A stretch of DNA of 64,000 bases from Styela clava (Eukaryota; Chordata; Ascidiacea; Stolidobranchia; Styelidae), in the NCBI RefSeq assembly GCF_964204865.1, contig NC_135254.1:17241001-17305000 (forward strand), given 5' to 3'. The position numbers and the translations under genes were made by a program. Each line of letters opens with the position of its first letter. The stretch's first letter is position 1. Below the pieces are notes generated by a model that worked only from the letters and a program-made list of their open reading frames with translations, was not told the origin of the DNA and did not search any database. This document shows, one piece after another, positions 1 to 11,297 of the stretch.

Positions 1-217
1 CGTATCTTCTAAATTCATACTGCTGTATTCTAATTATATCTACTTGTAGTCAGATTGCGCCTAATGTCATCGTGGCCAAAACCAGCCTGAAGCACGCTGT
101 TTTAGTTTAGCGTGACGTTTTAGAACTGAATGTTCGCCATTACCATTCCAAAACGAAGGCCCAGGCCATCTTACTGCGTAATCATTACATCTTTAGTTCA
201 TTACACTGTAATGAACT
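1..217. other. flank of BEL/Pao insertion
   Basis: No gene or known repeat is seen. The last five bases (213-217, GAACT) are the left copy of the target-site duplication of the element that follows. Confidence 0.6.
213..217. repeat. BEL/Pao target-site duplication, left
   Basis: GAACT abuts the 5' LTR; the right copy is at 8296-8300 directly after the 3' LTR. Five bases is usual for BEL/Pao integration. Confidence 0.93.
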
Positions 218-1139
218 TGTAAGTTCGAAAATTGGCATTATCTTCTATCAATGGGGATTTCCCTAAAGTGAAACGACAAATGGAAAATTCCAGCTGTCCA
301 CATATGTTGCAATCGACTCTCGCTGGACAAGTCTAATCTTGCCTCGCTCTCACGTGACTCGCTGCCGTGTTTGACGGCAGTCGTTGCTTAATATTCGCAT
401 AGATTGCTTTTTATGTGTTAAGTTAGTTACGTTTAACGTCCGGTTGTAGGGATAATAATTGCCCATACCCAAGGCTTATGTTATTGGAACATATAACTGC
501 TGTAACTTTTATTGTAGAATATTATATAAGCTATAAATAGACTGTAATTTGATTGATTGATTCTCTGAATCCTGAACTGAAATTGAAGTTATTTCTGAAT
601 ATTTGTTATCGCCTGGCTTAAAACGTTTCGGTAAGTTTTAGTATTTGTTGTTTATGATAAGAATTCTTGTTATTAGTTCAAATAATATTCCAAATAATAA
701 TAATTAATTGGTATTTAAATAGTATATAGTATTTCATGTTAATTAAATACTGTCAGTAGAGCTAGACAATGTCACATTGTTTAATGATTAAGTTTGCAAG
801 TGCTTTAATGCATTATTGTTATTTTCTGTGGTCTGTATTTGAATATTTTCATTTAAATTCAGAAAACCGCTACGCTACACATCACCATACACATTGCATC
901 ATTCTGTTATTAGTACGCTACACCTCTTTAACCTTATTCAACATTGTGAACTGTTTTACTGGATTTAATTCAATATATCAAATTTCATTGTACAACATTT
1001 GATATTTGTGGCATTGGAGGACACACTGAGAGTTGCGCGTTTTCGAATAGTTTTTCAAGAACCAAAGAACAGCCAGATATTTCAGTCACCCCCTTATGCG
1101 ACACCTGTATTTGCCAGGATACATAGAAAAGGTGTTACA
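218..1139 (+). repeat. 5' LTR of BEL/Pao element
   Basis: Begins TGTAAGTTCG and ends GTGTTACA. It matches 7374-8295 throughout. A TATA-like stretch (523-537) probably marks the promoter. It contains an open stretch at 769-1002 that is present in both LTRs and has no recognisable product. Confidence 0.96.
523..537 (+). promoter_or_regulatory. candidate LTR TATA box
   Basis: TATATAAG followed by CTATAAATAG lies about 305 bases into the LTR, a reasonable place for the U3 promoter; the same sequence recurs in the 3' LTR at 7679-7693. Position and motif only; no transcript evidence. Confidence 0.45.
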
Positions 1140-1162
1140 TAATAAGTTTTCGAAACGAAATC

Positions 1163-4100
1163 ATGAACTTGAGTTCGAGTGATGAAGATTACTCACCCAG
1201 AAAACTGGCTTTGAGGCAACTGGCTAACTATACAACAGCCGCTTGTCAGAAGATGCCATCACTGGCTGATGTCAAAAAACAACGTACAACATTAGAACAT
1301 TTATATTTCATGGCTGAAAAAGCAATTGCTGATCAGGATTTGCATGTGCTAAATTCTGTTATGTCAAGTATTGATGATCCTTTTGCCAAACTTGTGGAAA
1401 TGTACTCTGAGAGTATATCAGCTGCACCCAATGATGAAATAAGATTGAAATTCGAAAATGAACTTTGGAATGTGAATAAAGACATTGACAACCTTTTTGC
1501 TCGAGTACGTGAATTCACACATTTACAAAACCCCAAAACGTGGAGTTCAAATCAATGCAAAGATTCTGAACTTCCCGATTCCAGAAGAGAAAGAGCGGAA
1601 AGTGAAGTCGTGTCCTTGTCTGGTAGCATACGAAGTAAACGCTCTTATGCGAGTAGCAAGACATCAATATGCAGCAAAGGGTCTGTACATATGGCCAAGG
1701 CACAAGTTAAGCGTGAAAGAGCTCGAATTGCATTGCAAAGAACAGAAGCAAAGCAGAGAATTGAAGATGAAAAACGCAAAATTGAACATGAAAATCAAAT
1801 ATTGGAAGCAAAATTTGATTTGCAAGAAGCAGAAGCAGAGGCTGCTGTTTGGGAGAATTTGTCTGTGGTTGATGATGCTGGAAGTTCTCGGTCTTCATCA
1901 GATATATTCATCAGATCTGGTGTTCAAAAGGAAGCTACAGCTGTAGTAACTTCGCGGACTGTAGAACACGAACAACAACCTGAGAGAAACGTTACTAATC
2001 AACAGGTGGTAAGTCAATCATCTCCTATCGCTACAACTAAACCTGCTGTTTCACCTAAACAAGATGTGGTGTCTTCAAGCAATGATGACAGCGTGAATTC
2101 TGGATTTTCCCAACAGTCCGCTGATTTTGCACTGAACACAGATTCAAATAATGAACATAATATATCTAAACCTTTGGTCACTGACACTGATAAATTTGCT
2201 CAGAGTATAGCCAGAGCTTTTGGTGAAGCCATGCATGCTCCAAAGTTGGAATATTTGACATTTTCTGGTAATCCTATTGACTACTATATTTTCAAGAAAA
2301 ATTTTGAAACTAATATTGATGCTAAAGCACCCACAGATGCCTTGAAATTAGCTTTCTTACTGCATCAATGCAAAGGAAAAGCGAAATCGCTCATACAACA
2401 CTGTTCTATATTTGAACCAGAAGTGGGTTATGCCAAGGCTAAAGATATTCTTCATAAGAAATTTGGAGATTCAGATGTTGTAACTGAAGCTTTTAAAGAA
2501 CAGTTGCATCGTTGTTCGATTATAAAACCAGATGATCATGCAGCACTGCAAGACTATGCTCTTTTAATGAGAAAATGTGTTCTTGTGCTCGGTAAGCTTG
2601 ATAGCCTTGGAGAAATGAATACATCTGATCGTATTATCGATTTTGCCAGTAAGTTACCATACAGCTCACAGAAAGGATGGGAAAGGAAAGCTGTGAAGAT
2701 CAAAAATAATACTGGTAAAAAGGCTCAGATATGGGACTTGGCTGATTTCATTGAAGAGGAAGCTGATATTGCAGGTTCAAATACTGCGAAATCATTGAAC
2801 ATCAGAAGACGTGAAGATAAGCCACAACAAAAACGGCAATCAACACGAAAGTCTACAACTTATACTGTGAAAACTGAGGATGTCAAAGCAACTTCTCATG
2901 TCCAGAGTCCTGCTATTTTAAAATGTAAGTGTTGTTCCTTTTCCCACCTTTTGTCAAAATGTGAAAAGTTTAATTCTAAATCGATTGAAGAACGAGTAAA
3001 ATTCCTGAAAGAAATTGGTTTCTGCTTCAATTGTCTACGTGGAGGTCACTTGGTAAAGGACTGCAAGTCACAATATACATGCTCTGTTAAAGGGTGTGGA
3101 CGAAGACATCATACTTTGTTGCATTTAAATACAAAGAAATTAGAAAATGAAGAAAATGCAAACTTCAAAAAGAATGATGACAAACAAAGCTCAATTCAGA
3201 AGAATGTGACTACTGCAGTTCAAGCTAATTCAAATGCATGCAAGAGCTCCATGTATACTTACAGAAATATTTTGCCTGTCAGGATTCGAGCAAATAACGT
3301 TGAAGTGGAAACATATGCTCTGGTCGATATTGGGTCCGACACAACTTTTTGTGAAACAAGCTTAATTGAAGAACTTGGTTTGACTGGAAAACAAAGAACT
3401 GTTGAAATCAACACATTAGGACAACGACCAGTCATGCATGATGGTGTTGTTGTAAATCTCACTGTTGCATCAATTGACGATGCAGAAGAAATATTCATTG
3501 AAAATGTGATGTCTATTGACAAGATTCCAGTTCAACCAAATCCTATTCCATCTGAAGAAGAACTCAAGCTACTTCCTCATCTGCAAGAACTTAATCTACG
3601 TAAAATTAAAAATAAATATGTTTCTCTGCTTATTGGAACTGATTGTCCATATGCACATCATGTGTTGGAAGTTCGAACTGGAAACAAGAAGCAGCCATTT
3701 GCACAAAAGTCTCCATTGGGATGGTCGATTATTGGACCATCAGTGAATATGCCATCAACGCACAAGATTCATGTCAACTTTGTGAAGTCTGATATGTTAC
3801 TCGAAGAAGAGATAAGAAGAACATGGTGCACTGATTTTGAAGATGAGATTGGAGATTTGACATTTCCAACCTCGAAAGAAGATAGACATGTTCTAAATTT
3901 TCTGAAGAGCTCTGTAGAGCATTTCGATGGTCATTTCACAATACCTTTACCTTGGCGTCCTGGGACACAGCTGCCGAGCGGAAGTCGTGCATTGGCTGAA
4001 CGCAGATTGGAGTATCTCCATAAACGTTTGTCTAAAAATGATGATTTGAGAGAGAAATACACAGAAAAAATGCAGGAATATATTACAAAAGGTTTTGCGA

Positions 4101-7072
4101 AAAAGCTTTCGCAAGAAGAAGATATCCCTGCAGGTCCTGTTTGGTATTTGTGCCACCACCCGGTGTGTACCGCAAACAAACCGAAAGTGCGTATCGTATT
4201 TGATTGTGCTGCAATTTATAAAGGTGTTTCTCTTAATGACACTCTCATGCCTGGACCAGACTTGGTGTCAAGCCTTATTGGTGTGTTGACTCAATTTCGT
4301 AAGGGACGCATAGCTTTAGTTGCTGATATTGAAGCTATGTTTCATCAAATTAAAGTTAAGAAAGAAGATTGCAATGCTCTGCGATTTCTTTGGTGGCCAA
4401 ATGGTGATATTTTAAAGAAGGCAGAATTATATTTCATGGAACGTCATATATTTGGAGCTTGCAGTTCACCTTGCATTGCTTCATTCTGCTTGAAGGAAAC
4501 CGGAAAACGATTTGGTCATGAATTTGATAAAAGAATTTGTGAGATTATTGAAAATGGATTTTATGTAGATGACTGTCTTACATCTTCTGATAGTGATGAA
4601 GATGCAATAAACACAAAAACACAACTTTGTAATTTGATGAAGAAGGGAGGTTTCAATCTAACGAAGTGGATTTCAAATAGTTCCACTGTGATGGCCAATA
4701 TCCCAGAATCTGAACATACCAAATCTGTGAAAGAGTTGGATTTGCATGAACCTCGAAAAGAGCGTGTTCTTGGAGTTTTCTGGAATGTAGATGCCGATGC
4801 TTTTCAATTTCGTTCAACTGTACCTAAGTTGAAGACATATACAAGAAGGACAATTTTATCTGCAGTTAATTCACTATTTGATCCCCTGGGAATGCTCGCT
4901 CCCGTGATTCTGGTAGCAAAAATGTTGCAACAAGAAATCATCGAAAAAGGTTTCGGCTGGGATGAAGTAATTACAGAAGACAATATTAAAGACTGGGACA
5001 CTTGGTTCAAACAGCTCACTGATCTTGAATATATTTCGATTCCAAGATGTTTCAAGCCACAAGAATTTGGAAATATCAAACATTGTGAGATACACCATTT
5101 TTCAGATGCTTCTAGCTTCGGTTATGGTGTAGTTTCGTATTTGAGGCTGGTCGATGAAAATAATCAAATACACTGCTCATTTTTATGTGGTAAAGCAAAG
5201 GTGGCTCCTCCGAGGGCTGAAAGCATTCCTAGACTAGAACTTGTTGCTGCTGTGCTAGCTGTAAAGGCAGATAAGTGGCTACGATTAAAGTTGAATTATT
5301 CCGATTGTGAGTCCGTATTTTGGACTGATTCGAGTGCAGTGCGTCAAAGCATATGTAATCCAAGAAAACGTTTTCGTACCTTCGTTGCAAATAGATTGGC
5401 CAAGATTCATCGACAGTCAAAGCCGTCTCAATGGCGACAAGTGCCTTCAAAAATCAATCCGGCTGATGACGCATCACGAGGCTTATCATTGAAAACTCTC
5501 ATCAATAAAAGTCGTTGGCTGCTTGCACCTGAATTTTTATGGAAGACCGAAGATAGTTGGCCAAGAAATTCTGAAGATAAAACGGACCTGCCTGATGAAT
5601 TTCAGCCAATTGAAAGAAAGAAAGTGGCAACAATTATTGCTTCGGATATTGACACAATTGACAACTTCATTAAAAGCTTTTCTGATTTACAAAGGCTCAA
5701 GATTGCCACTGCATGGGTGTTACGCTATAAAAGTTTCCTTCGTAACCACAATTCTGTTACCACAAGAAATATAACTGTGGAAGAAATGCAATACGCAGAG
5801 CAAGCACTTGTGAAATATGTTCAGCAGCAGAATTACAAATCTGTCATTGATAATTTATCAGACAAAAGTGAAATTGGTGACAGGAAGGCTCGTCACGAGA
5901 TGAAGAAAGCTGAGCATACAAAGTCAATTGCAAAACTAGATCCAATTATAACTGATGGAATTCTACGGATTGGGGGGAGGTTGGATAAAGCTCCTATTTC
6001 ATTCGAAATGCGACATCCCATCATTTTACCAAATGATCACCACTTAACCAGATTAATCATTGACTTCTATCACAAAAAAGTTGGACATTCAAGTGTTTCT
6101 CATACTTGGAATGTTATTCGTGAAAAATACTGGATCACAAGACCGAGAGCAACAATTCGGCATGAATTAAATAAATGTGTGACCTGCAGAAAAGCTAACA
6201 CACGACAAGGAGAACAGTTAATGGCTGAACTGCCATCTGCTCGTCTAAAGGTTGGTCAACCACCATTCTATTCAACAGGAATCGACTTCTTCGGCCCATA
6301 TTTGATCAAACGTGGGAGAAGTGAAATCAAAAGATATGGCTGCATATTTACATGCCTCACAACAAGAGCTGTACATATTGAACTGGCAGAAGATTTATCC
6401 ACTGATGCTTTCATAAATGCTCTTAGGAGGTTTATGGCAAGAAGATCAAAACCTTTTGAATTGCACAGTGACAATGGAACTAATTTTGTTGGAGCAGAAC
6501 GAATATTACGAGAAGAAATGCATAAGCTCGATCATACCAAATTAGATGGATTCTTCAAAAAACAAGAAATCCGCTGGTATTTCAATACTCCAACAGCCAG
6601 CAACCAAGGAGGTTCCTGGGAAATTTTAATTCGATCCATAAGAAGAATTTTGAACAAGATATTTTACAAATCTCCTGTTGTATCTCAAGATGTTCTGCAT
6701 ACTGCACTCCTGGAGGCAGAATACATAATCAATTCAAGACCTTTGTGTCCAGTTTCTTTTGATCCAAGAGATAATGCACCATTATCTCCAAATCATCTAC
6801 TTCTGCAAAAACCAACACCATGTATTTCACCTGGATTATTCAATAATCAAGATTCCTATAGTCGTCTACAGTGGCGTCGAGTTCAACTTCTTGCTGACGA
6901 GTTCTGGAGGAGATTCTGCAAAGAATATTTGCCAACCATAGCCATTCGTCAAAAATGGCCGGACAAGACAAGAAACTTCACTGTTGGGGACATAGTACTT
7001 GTGGTAAACAACAGTGTACCAAGGGGCAAATGGGACGAATTGTCAACACATATCCGGATCGATTTGACATAG
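1163..7072 (+). CDS. BEL/Pao gag-pol polyprotein, frameshifted 3' end
   Basis: One frame of 1969 residues starts 23 bases after the 5' LTR. In order: a charged coiled coil (about 185-235); a DUF1759-like gag region (about 350-540); zinc knuckles, including CFNC..GH..DC near 621; an aspartic protease with DIGSD near 721; reverse transcriptase with the ADIEAMF aspartate near 1053 and YVDD near 1134; an A17/RNase H region with SDAS near 1315 and TDSS near 1387; an integrase zinc-binding region with CVTC near 1670; and an integrase core with aspartates near 1707 and 1769 and a glutamate near 1820 (GGSWE). The usual C-terminal DUF5641 region is cut: at the G run 7032-7034 the coding frame moves, and this frame stops 38 bases later. 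The remaining tail lies in another frame to 7167. A single-base loss or a sequencing error would explain it. Confidence 0.95.
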   Translation: MNLSSSDEDYSPRKLALRQLANYTTAACQKMPSLADVKKQRTTLEHLYFMAEKAIADQDLHVLNSVMSSIDDPFAKLVEMYSESISAAPNDEIRLKFENELWNVNKDIDNLFARVREFTHLQNPKTWSSNQCKDSELPDSRRERAESEVVSLSGSIRSKRSYASSKTSICSKGSVHMAKAQVKRERARIALQRTEAKQRIEDEKRKIEHENQILEAKFDLQEAEAEAAVWENLSVVDDAGSSRSSSDIFIRSGVQKEATAVVTSRTVEHEQQPERNVTNQQVVSQSSPIATTKPAVSPKQDVVSSSNDDSVNSGFSQQSADFALNTDSNNEHNISKPLVTDTDKFAQSIARAFGEAMHAPKLEYLTFSGNPIDYYIFKKNFETNIDAKAPTDALKLAFLLHQCKGKAKSLIQHCSIFEPEVGYAKAKDILHKKFGDSDVVTEAFKEQLHRCSIIKPDDHAALQDYALLMRKCVLVLGKLDSLGEMNTSDRIIDFASKLPYSSQKGWERKAVKIKNNTGKKAQIWDLADFIEEEADIAGSNTAKSLNIRRREDKPQQKRQSTRKSTTYTVKTEDVKATSHVQSPAILKCKCCSFSHLLSKCEKFNSKSIEERVKFLKEIGFCFNCLRGGHLVKDCKSQYTCSVKGCGRRHHTLLHLNTKKLENEENANFKKNDDKQSSIQKNVTTAVQANSNACKSSMYTYRNILPVRIRANNVEVETYALVDIGSDTTFCETSLIEELGLTGKQRTVEINTLGQRPVMHDGVVVNLTVASIDDAEEIFIENVMSIDKIPVQPNPIPSEEELKLLPHLQELNLRKIKNKYVSLLIGTDCPYAHHVLEVRTGNKKQPFAQKSPLGWSIIGPSVNMPSTHKIHVNFVKSDMLLEEEIRRTWCTDFEDEIGDLTFPTSKEDRHVLNFLKSSVEHFDGHFTIPLPWRPGTQLPSGSRALAERRLEYLHKRLSKNDDLREKYTEKMQEYITKGFAKKLSQEEDIPAGPVWYLCHHPVCTANKPKVRIVFDCAAIYKGVSLNDTLMPGPDLVSSLIGVLTQFRKGRIALVADIEAMFHQIKVKKEDCNALRFLWWPNGDILKKAELYFMERHIFGACSSPCIASFCLKETGKRFGHEFDKRICEIIENGFYVDDCLTSSDSDEDAINTKTQLCNLMKKGGFNLTKWISNSSTVMANIPESEHTKSVKELDLHEPRKERVLGVFWNVDADAFQFRSTVPKLKTYTRRTILSAVNSLFDPLGMLAPVILVAKMLQQEIIEKGFGWDEVITEDNIKDWDTWFKQLTDLEYISIPRCFKPQEFGNIKHCEIHHFSDASSFGYGVVSYLRLVDENNQIHCSFLCGKAKVAPPRAESIPRLELVAAVLAVKADKWLRLKLNYSDCESVFWTDSSAVRQSICNPRKRFRTFVANRLAKIHRQSKPSQWRQVPSKINPADDASRGLSLKTLINKSRWLLAPEFLWKTEDSWPRNSEDKTDLPDEFQPIERKKVATIIASDIDTIDNFIKSFSDLQRLKIATAWVLRYKSFLRNHNSVTTRNITVEEMQYAEQALVKYVQQQNYKSVIDNLSDKSEIGDRKARHEMKKAEHTKSIAKLDPIITDGILRIGGRLDKAPISFEMRHPIILPNDHHLTRLIIDFYHKKVGHSSVSHTWNVIREKYWITRPRATIRHELNKCVTCRKANTRQGEQLMAELPSARLKVGQPPFYSTGIDFFGPYLIKRGRSEIKRYGCIFTCLTTRAVHIELAEDLSTDAFINALRRFMARRSKPFELHSDNGTNFVGAERILREEMHKLDHTKLDGFFKKQEIRWYFNTPTASNQGGSWEILIRSIRRILNKIFYKSPVVSQDVLHTALLEAEYIINSRPLCPVSFDPRDNAPLSPNHLLLQKPTPCISPGLFNNQDSYSRLQWRRVQLLADEFWRRFCKEYLPTIAIRQKWPDKTRNFTVGDIVLVVNNSVPRGKWDELSTHIRIDLT

Positions 7073-7167
7073 TTCGTAATGTAGATGTCAAAACTCAATG
7101 GGGAGTACTGAGAAGACCAATCAACAAGTTATGTCTCATTCAAGAAGCAAATGTGGAAGAAAAGTAA
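7035..7167 (+). pseudogene. out-of-frame tail of the gag-pol integrase region
   Basis: A second frame overlaps the end of gag-pol and carries the conserved DUF5641-like ending (GRIVNTYP, then LRRPINKLCLI) before a stop at 7165-7167. It is the displaced C-terminus of the polyprotein rather than a gene of its own. The shift lies in the G run at 7032-7034. Confidence 0.85.
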
Positions 7168-7361
7168 TGAAAGAACTGAACTGTTTAAAACAGCTTTTTA
7201 TGGACTGTTTATTCAAGATGAGAAATCTTGAAAATATTGCACATGTACATACAAGTTGAGATTTCGTCAATTTTTATTATTTGACCATAATTTCGTTTTC
7301 TGCAATTTTTGAACTTTTTGTTTTTAAGGGAAATGTATTTATTGTCCCAATGCATACATTT

Positions 7362-7369
7362 GGGGGGAG
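7362..7369 (+). promoter_or_regulatory. polypurine tract of BEL/Pao element
   Basis: GGGGGGAG lies four bases before the 3' LTR, where plus-strand DNA synthesis of LTR elements is primed. The matching tRNA primer site after the 5' LTR (from 1140) could not be assigned to a tRNA. Confidence 0.75.
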
Positions 7370-7373
7370 TTTA

Positions 7374-8295
7374 TGTAAGTTCGAAAATTGGCATTATCTT
7401 CTATCAATGGGGATTTCCCTAAAGTGAAACGACAAATGGAAAATTCCAGCTGTCCACATATGTTGCAATCGACTCTCGCTGGACAAGTCTAATCTTGCCT
7501 CGCTCTCACGTGACTCGCTGCCGTGTTTGACGGCAGTCGTTGCTTAATATTCGCATAGATTGCTTTTTATGTGTTAAGTTAGTTACGTTTAACGTCCGGT
7601 TGTAGGGATAATAATTGCCCATACCCAAGGCTTATGTTATTGGAACATATAACTGCTGTAACTTTTATTGTAGAATATTATATAAGCTATAAATAGACTG
7701 TAATTTGATTGATTGATTCTCTGAATCCTGAACTGAAATTGAAGTTATTTCTGAATATTTGTTATCGCCTGGCTTAAAACGTTTCGGTAAGTTTTAGTAT
7801 TTGTTGTTTATGATAAGAATTCTTGTTATTAGTTCAAATAATATTCCAAATAATAATAATTAATTGGTATTTAAATAGTATATAGTATTTCATGTTAATT
7901 AAATACTGTCAGTAGAGCTAGACAATGTCACATTGTTTAATGATTAAGTTTGCAAGTGCTTTAATGCATTATTGTTATTTTCTGTGGTCTGTATTTGAAT
8001 ATTTTCATTTAAATTCAGAAAACCGCTACGCTACACATCACCATACACATTGCATCATTCTGTTATTAGTACGCTACACCTCTTTAACCTTATTCAACAT
8101 TGTGAACTGTTTTACTGGATTTAATTCAATATATCAAATTTCATTGTACAACATTTGATATTTGTGGCATTGGAGGACACACTGAGAGTTGCGCGTTTTC
8201 GAATAGTTTTTCAAGAACCAAAGAACAGCCAGATATTTCAGTCACCCCCTTATGCGACACCTGTATTTGCCAGGATACATAGAAAAGGTGTTACA
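7374..8295 (+). repeat. 3' LTR of BEL/Pao element
   Basis: Same length and sequence as 218-1139 as far as can be seen by eye, followed directly by the GAACT target duplication. Confidence 0.96.
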
Positions 8296-11200
8296 GAACT
8301 AAAGCCTGAATTGCAATACCTTTTACTGGAATCGATACAGCAGTGCAAATGTATCGAACAGTAAGTCTGACGGAAGATTGAGCACTGTTCATTTACGAAG
8401 TTACCGCTGACCAATTCCTCTGTTCCCATTGATTCGTGTAAAATCCGATATTTTACCAAAAATTGCTATTTCATTTCACAGAGACGCCTTTCATTTCACC
8501 AGACTTGATCGTATATTGGTTACGATTGTCTATCGATCTGTCCATTAGTATAAGTTTTTTTTAATTGAAGCAAGTCAGTGCGACGTGATCGAAAGAGAAA
8601 GACAGTGTTCGGATAGGGTTAGCGGGTTGGATTAGACATATGTAGATACTGCGTATGGAGGGAGCCCTGCTTATTAATGTAGCAGGAATACTAAACAGTA
8701 GTTTTATTATTTAGTTACATCCGTCGTGGGTCAAATCCAAACATATGCGGAAAAATTTAAAATGCAACAAAGCTAAGACATTTCTGTAGAACAAACATCA
8801 TATATATATATATATATATATAACATGTCACGACAGCGTGTCTAATGTAAATCTGATTCATGCGAGACAATTTCGAACCATCAATATTCCATTTTGCTTG
8901 GCTTTAGAGTAAAAGGAATACGTAGCGTCAGTTAAGTTTTTTAAATGACGCTTTTGCACTTCTTGTACACGTAACCACTCATATATAGCAATCAATCATT
9001 CATTTTGGTTCTCTGACATAAACAATACAAAAAGTGAAGCGACAAAACAAAATGCAGAGATCTGGGAGACAGCCATTACTCAAAATAAAGTTTAAAAAAC
9101 GTACAATGTACGTGCCCGCCAACCAAAAAAATAATAATAAAACAAACACAGAAAAACGCGATTTACAACCGGGCAGTACTTTGTAGGCAATTTAACAAAA
9201 ACAGCAAATATGAAGTAGATAATTGAATGTAATGAACTTCTGACAACTTCTTCCGTCTTTGTTGATGAAAATTTGAACCGCATGTTGGTATTCAATTAGA
9301 ATTTATATAGACATCACCAATATTAATATATATATAAATGAAGCCGATTTTGAATTCTGTGTAGGCCTTTGAAATTATCGGTTGTGTATAGCACAAATCC
9401 GAATAAGTAGAAAGCTATAAGATACGTCGTTTGCCTTTATATATATATATATATATGCTATAGAAGGTACTGTTTCAAGAAAGTCGGAAATAATTACGGT
9501 TTTGCATTGACTATCCATCCAACTTTATTTCTGAGTGGCGATGGCCATGGAAAATTTACCCGATATGTATACCCTACGCGTTTAGTCATTCTCTTCAACC
9601 CCTAGGTCAACGCGCCCACACTGCACGCTATAATGCAATCCATTTTATATTTCATAACTGGAGTTTATTTTTGTATTCCAGTACAATTTTTTGTTTCCAA
9701 TTTTTATGTGTTGTTTCACATTTTCTCCCCGAACAAACATATTGAAAAGCATCCACTGGTATGACATATGATTTTTAAACTTCTCTTTGTGGTGTGATAT
9801 GTTCTTCAGTTTCACTTCCGTTTAAAATAACTCTTCCCCATTCATAATCTTCACCGGTAAACCATCTCAATACTAAAAAACAGCAAACAAAAAAATCGGT
9901 TGTTCACAGTTAGAAACTGAAGTTACCTTTGCAATTAGATAAATTGGTTATGAATATCGGAAATTATGAACCCTAATATTATCAATCGGTATCGGTACGA
10001 CTGATTTCCGTTACTGGCTGGTTTCGTTGACCGATTAATCTAAGAAAATACAAGTTACTAAACCTAAATCATAGCATGATATTTTTTTCGAATCAGAACT
10101 TATTTTGAGTAAATGATTATAGAAATAGCTACAAAAATTTATTGTACAAATTTGTTTCACAAATTAATTACTATAAGCGATTTAGCGACGTTTACCCTCA
10201 GTTACTAAAAGCAATGTTTTGGGGAAATAGGATCAAATCTTATTACAAAGTAAAACACATAAATCATATCGAAATATTCTGGTTGCAGTACGAACCTTTA
10301 CTCTGTCTTGATAATCTCGAAGATTCTGTTCTTTTCATTCTTCTACGTTTTCGAAACATTCTGGTTGCCAAGTACAAAAAAGTAAAAATAAAAATGTGTA
10401 CAGTTGAACGAAACTACTTTTCTATCCGAGGGATGGGATACTTGGGCCAGGATTTATTTATGTAATAAAAATTGTAATGTTGCTTGCAAACATTTTGTGC
10501 GTATTTTGTGATTTCGGATGCTAGTACGTCGTAGTTGGAAAATAATATAAGGCTCAATTACGGTACGAAAAAATGATACTATTCACACCTCAGCATTTTT
10601 ACAGAAGACTCATAAAGTGGTAGATATTTTAAAACCATGTAACGCAAGGTTTTCAGCTGTTGAATGTAAACTATTAGGTTCAGTAATATAATTAAAAACA
10701 ACCAAAGCTACACATTTGCTATCCTCAATAAATGAAGTCCCGGAAAGTAATAACGAGAAAGAAACCGATTAGGGTAGTCACAGTAAAAACAAACCTTGTT
10801 CTTTCTTGAAATATAGTCATGAACAATAATAATAAGATGGCAAATATTGCCATTGTTGTTAAAAACATTGTTTTTTGATTTATACCTGCAATAAAAGTTT
10901 TCCTCGGTAATTTCCGGCAAAAAAAAATGAAAATTTATTCCTAAGCTATACTTAGAACATAAAGAAAAATTGATTGTTTAACTTAAAAATTATTTTTAAA
11001 TACTACTAAGCAACTGAGCAATGCAAAGATGTAAGTGCACATCATAGCTTTTAGGCAAAAATAAGCCGTTCGTTAAGAATGTGCTCACTGAAATTGATTA
11101 GCAGAAACTTTTTAAATTATAGCGCAAGCTACAAACACTTCAAGGTAAAACAGCAGGCCTCCTAGAAAATAGGGAAATTGAAAAGCGTCTTTTAGAAACA

Positions 11201-11297
11201 CTTCCTTTTTTATTAGCTTTTCATTGTCCCCACGACAACAATTTAAAAAATTAATGCATAGATCCTCTTTGCTTGAAATAACAAAAAAATGTCTGAC
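8296..11297. other. non-coding stretch with AT microsatellites
   Basis: Holds AT dinucleotide runs at about 8800-8822 and 9438-9457. Short open frames here (for example 10142-10465 plus) have no recognised domain. If the lectin at 11298 has 3' exons they would lie here, but none could be identified. Confidence 0.5.

Larger units (their letters stand above)
218..8295 (+). mobile_element. complete BEL/Pao LTR retrotransposon
   Basis: The element has two 922-bp direct LTRs (218-1139 and 7374-8295, offset exactly 7156) that start TG and end CA, one gag-pol frame between them, a purine tract before the 3' LTR, and a 5-bp target duplication GAACT at 213-217 and 8296-8300. Domain order (gag, zinc knuckle, aspartic protease, RT, RNase H, integrase, DUF5641-like tail) and the family motifs are those of BEL/Pao, not Gypsy or Copia. 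I found no difference between the LTRs by eye, which suggests a recent insertion. The polyprotein frame shifts near 7032, so this copy may be defective for its integrase tail. No envelope gene is seen. Confidence 0.97.

Noticed and set aside
769-1002. 77-residue open frame in the LTR, repeated at 7925-8158
   Set aside because: It lies wholly inside the LTR, starts downstream of the TATA region, has no recognisable domain and is duplicated only because the LTR is.
1485-1946. 153-residue frame overlapping gag
   Set aside because: It is in another frame of the gag coiled-coil region, whose codon pattern explains it.
10142-10465. 107-residue plus-strand frame
   Set aside because: No domain, low-complexity AT-rich composition and no splice or poly(A) context.
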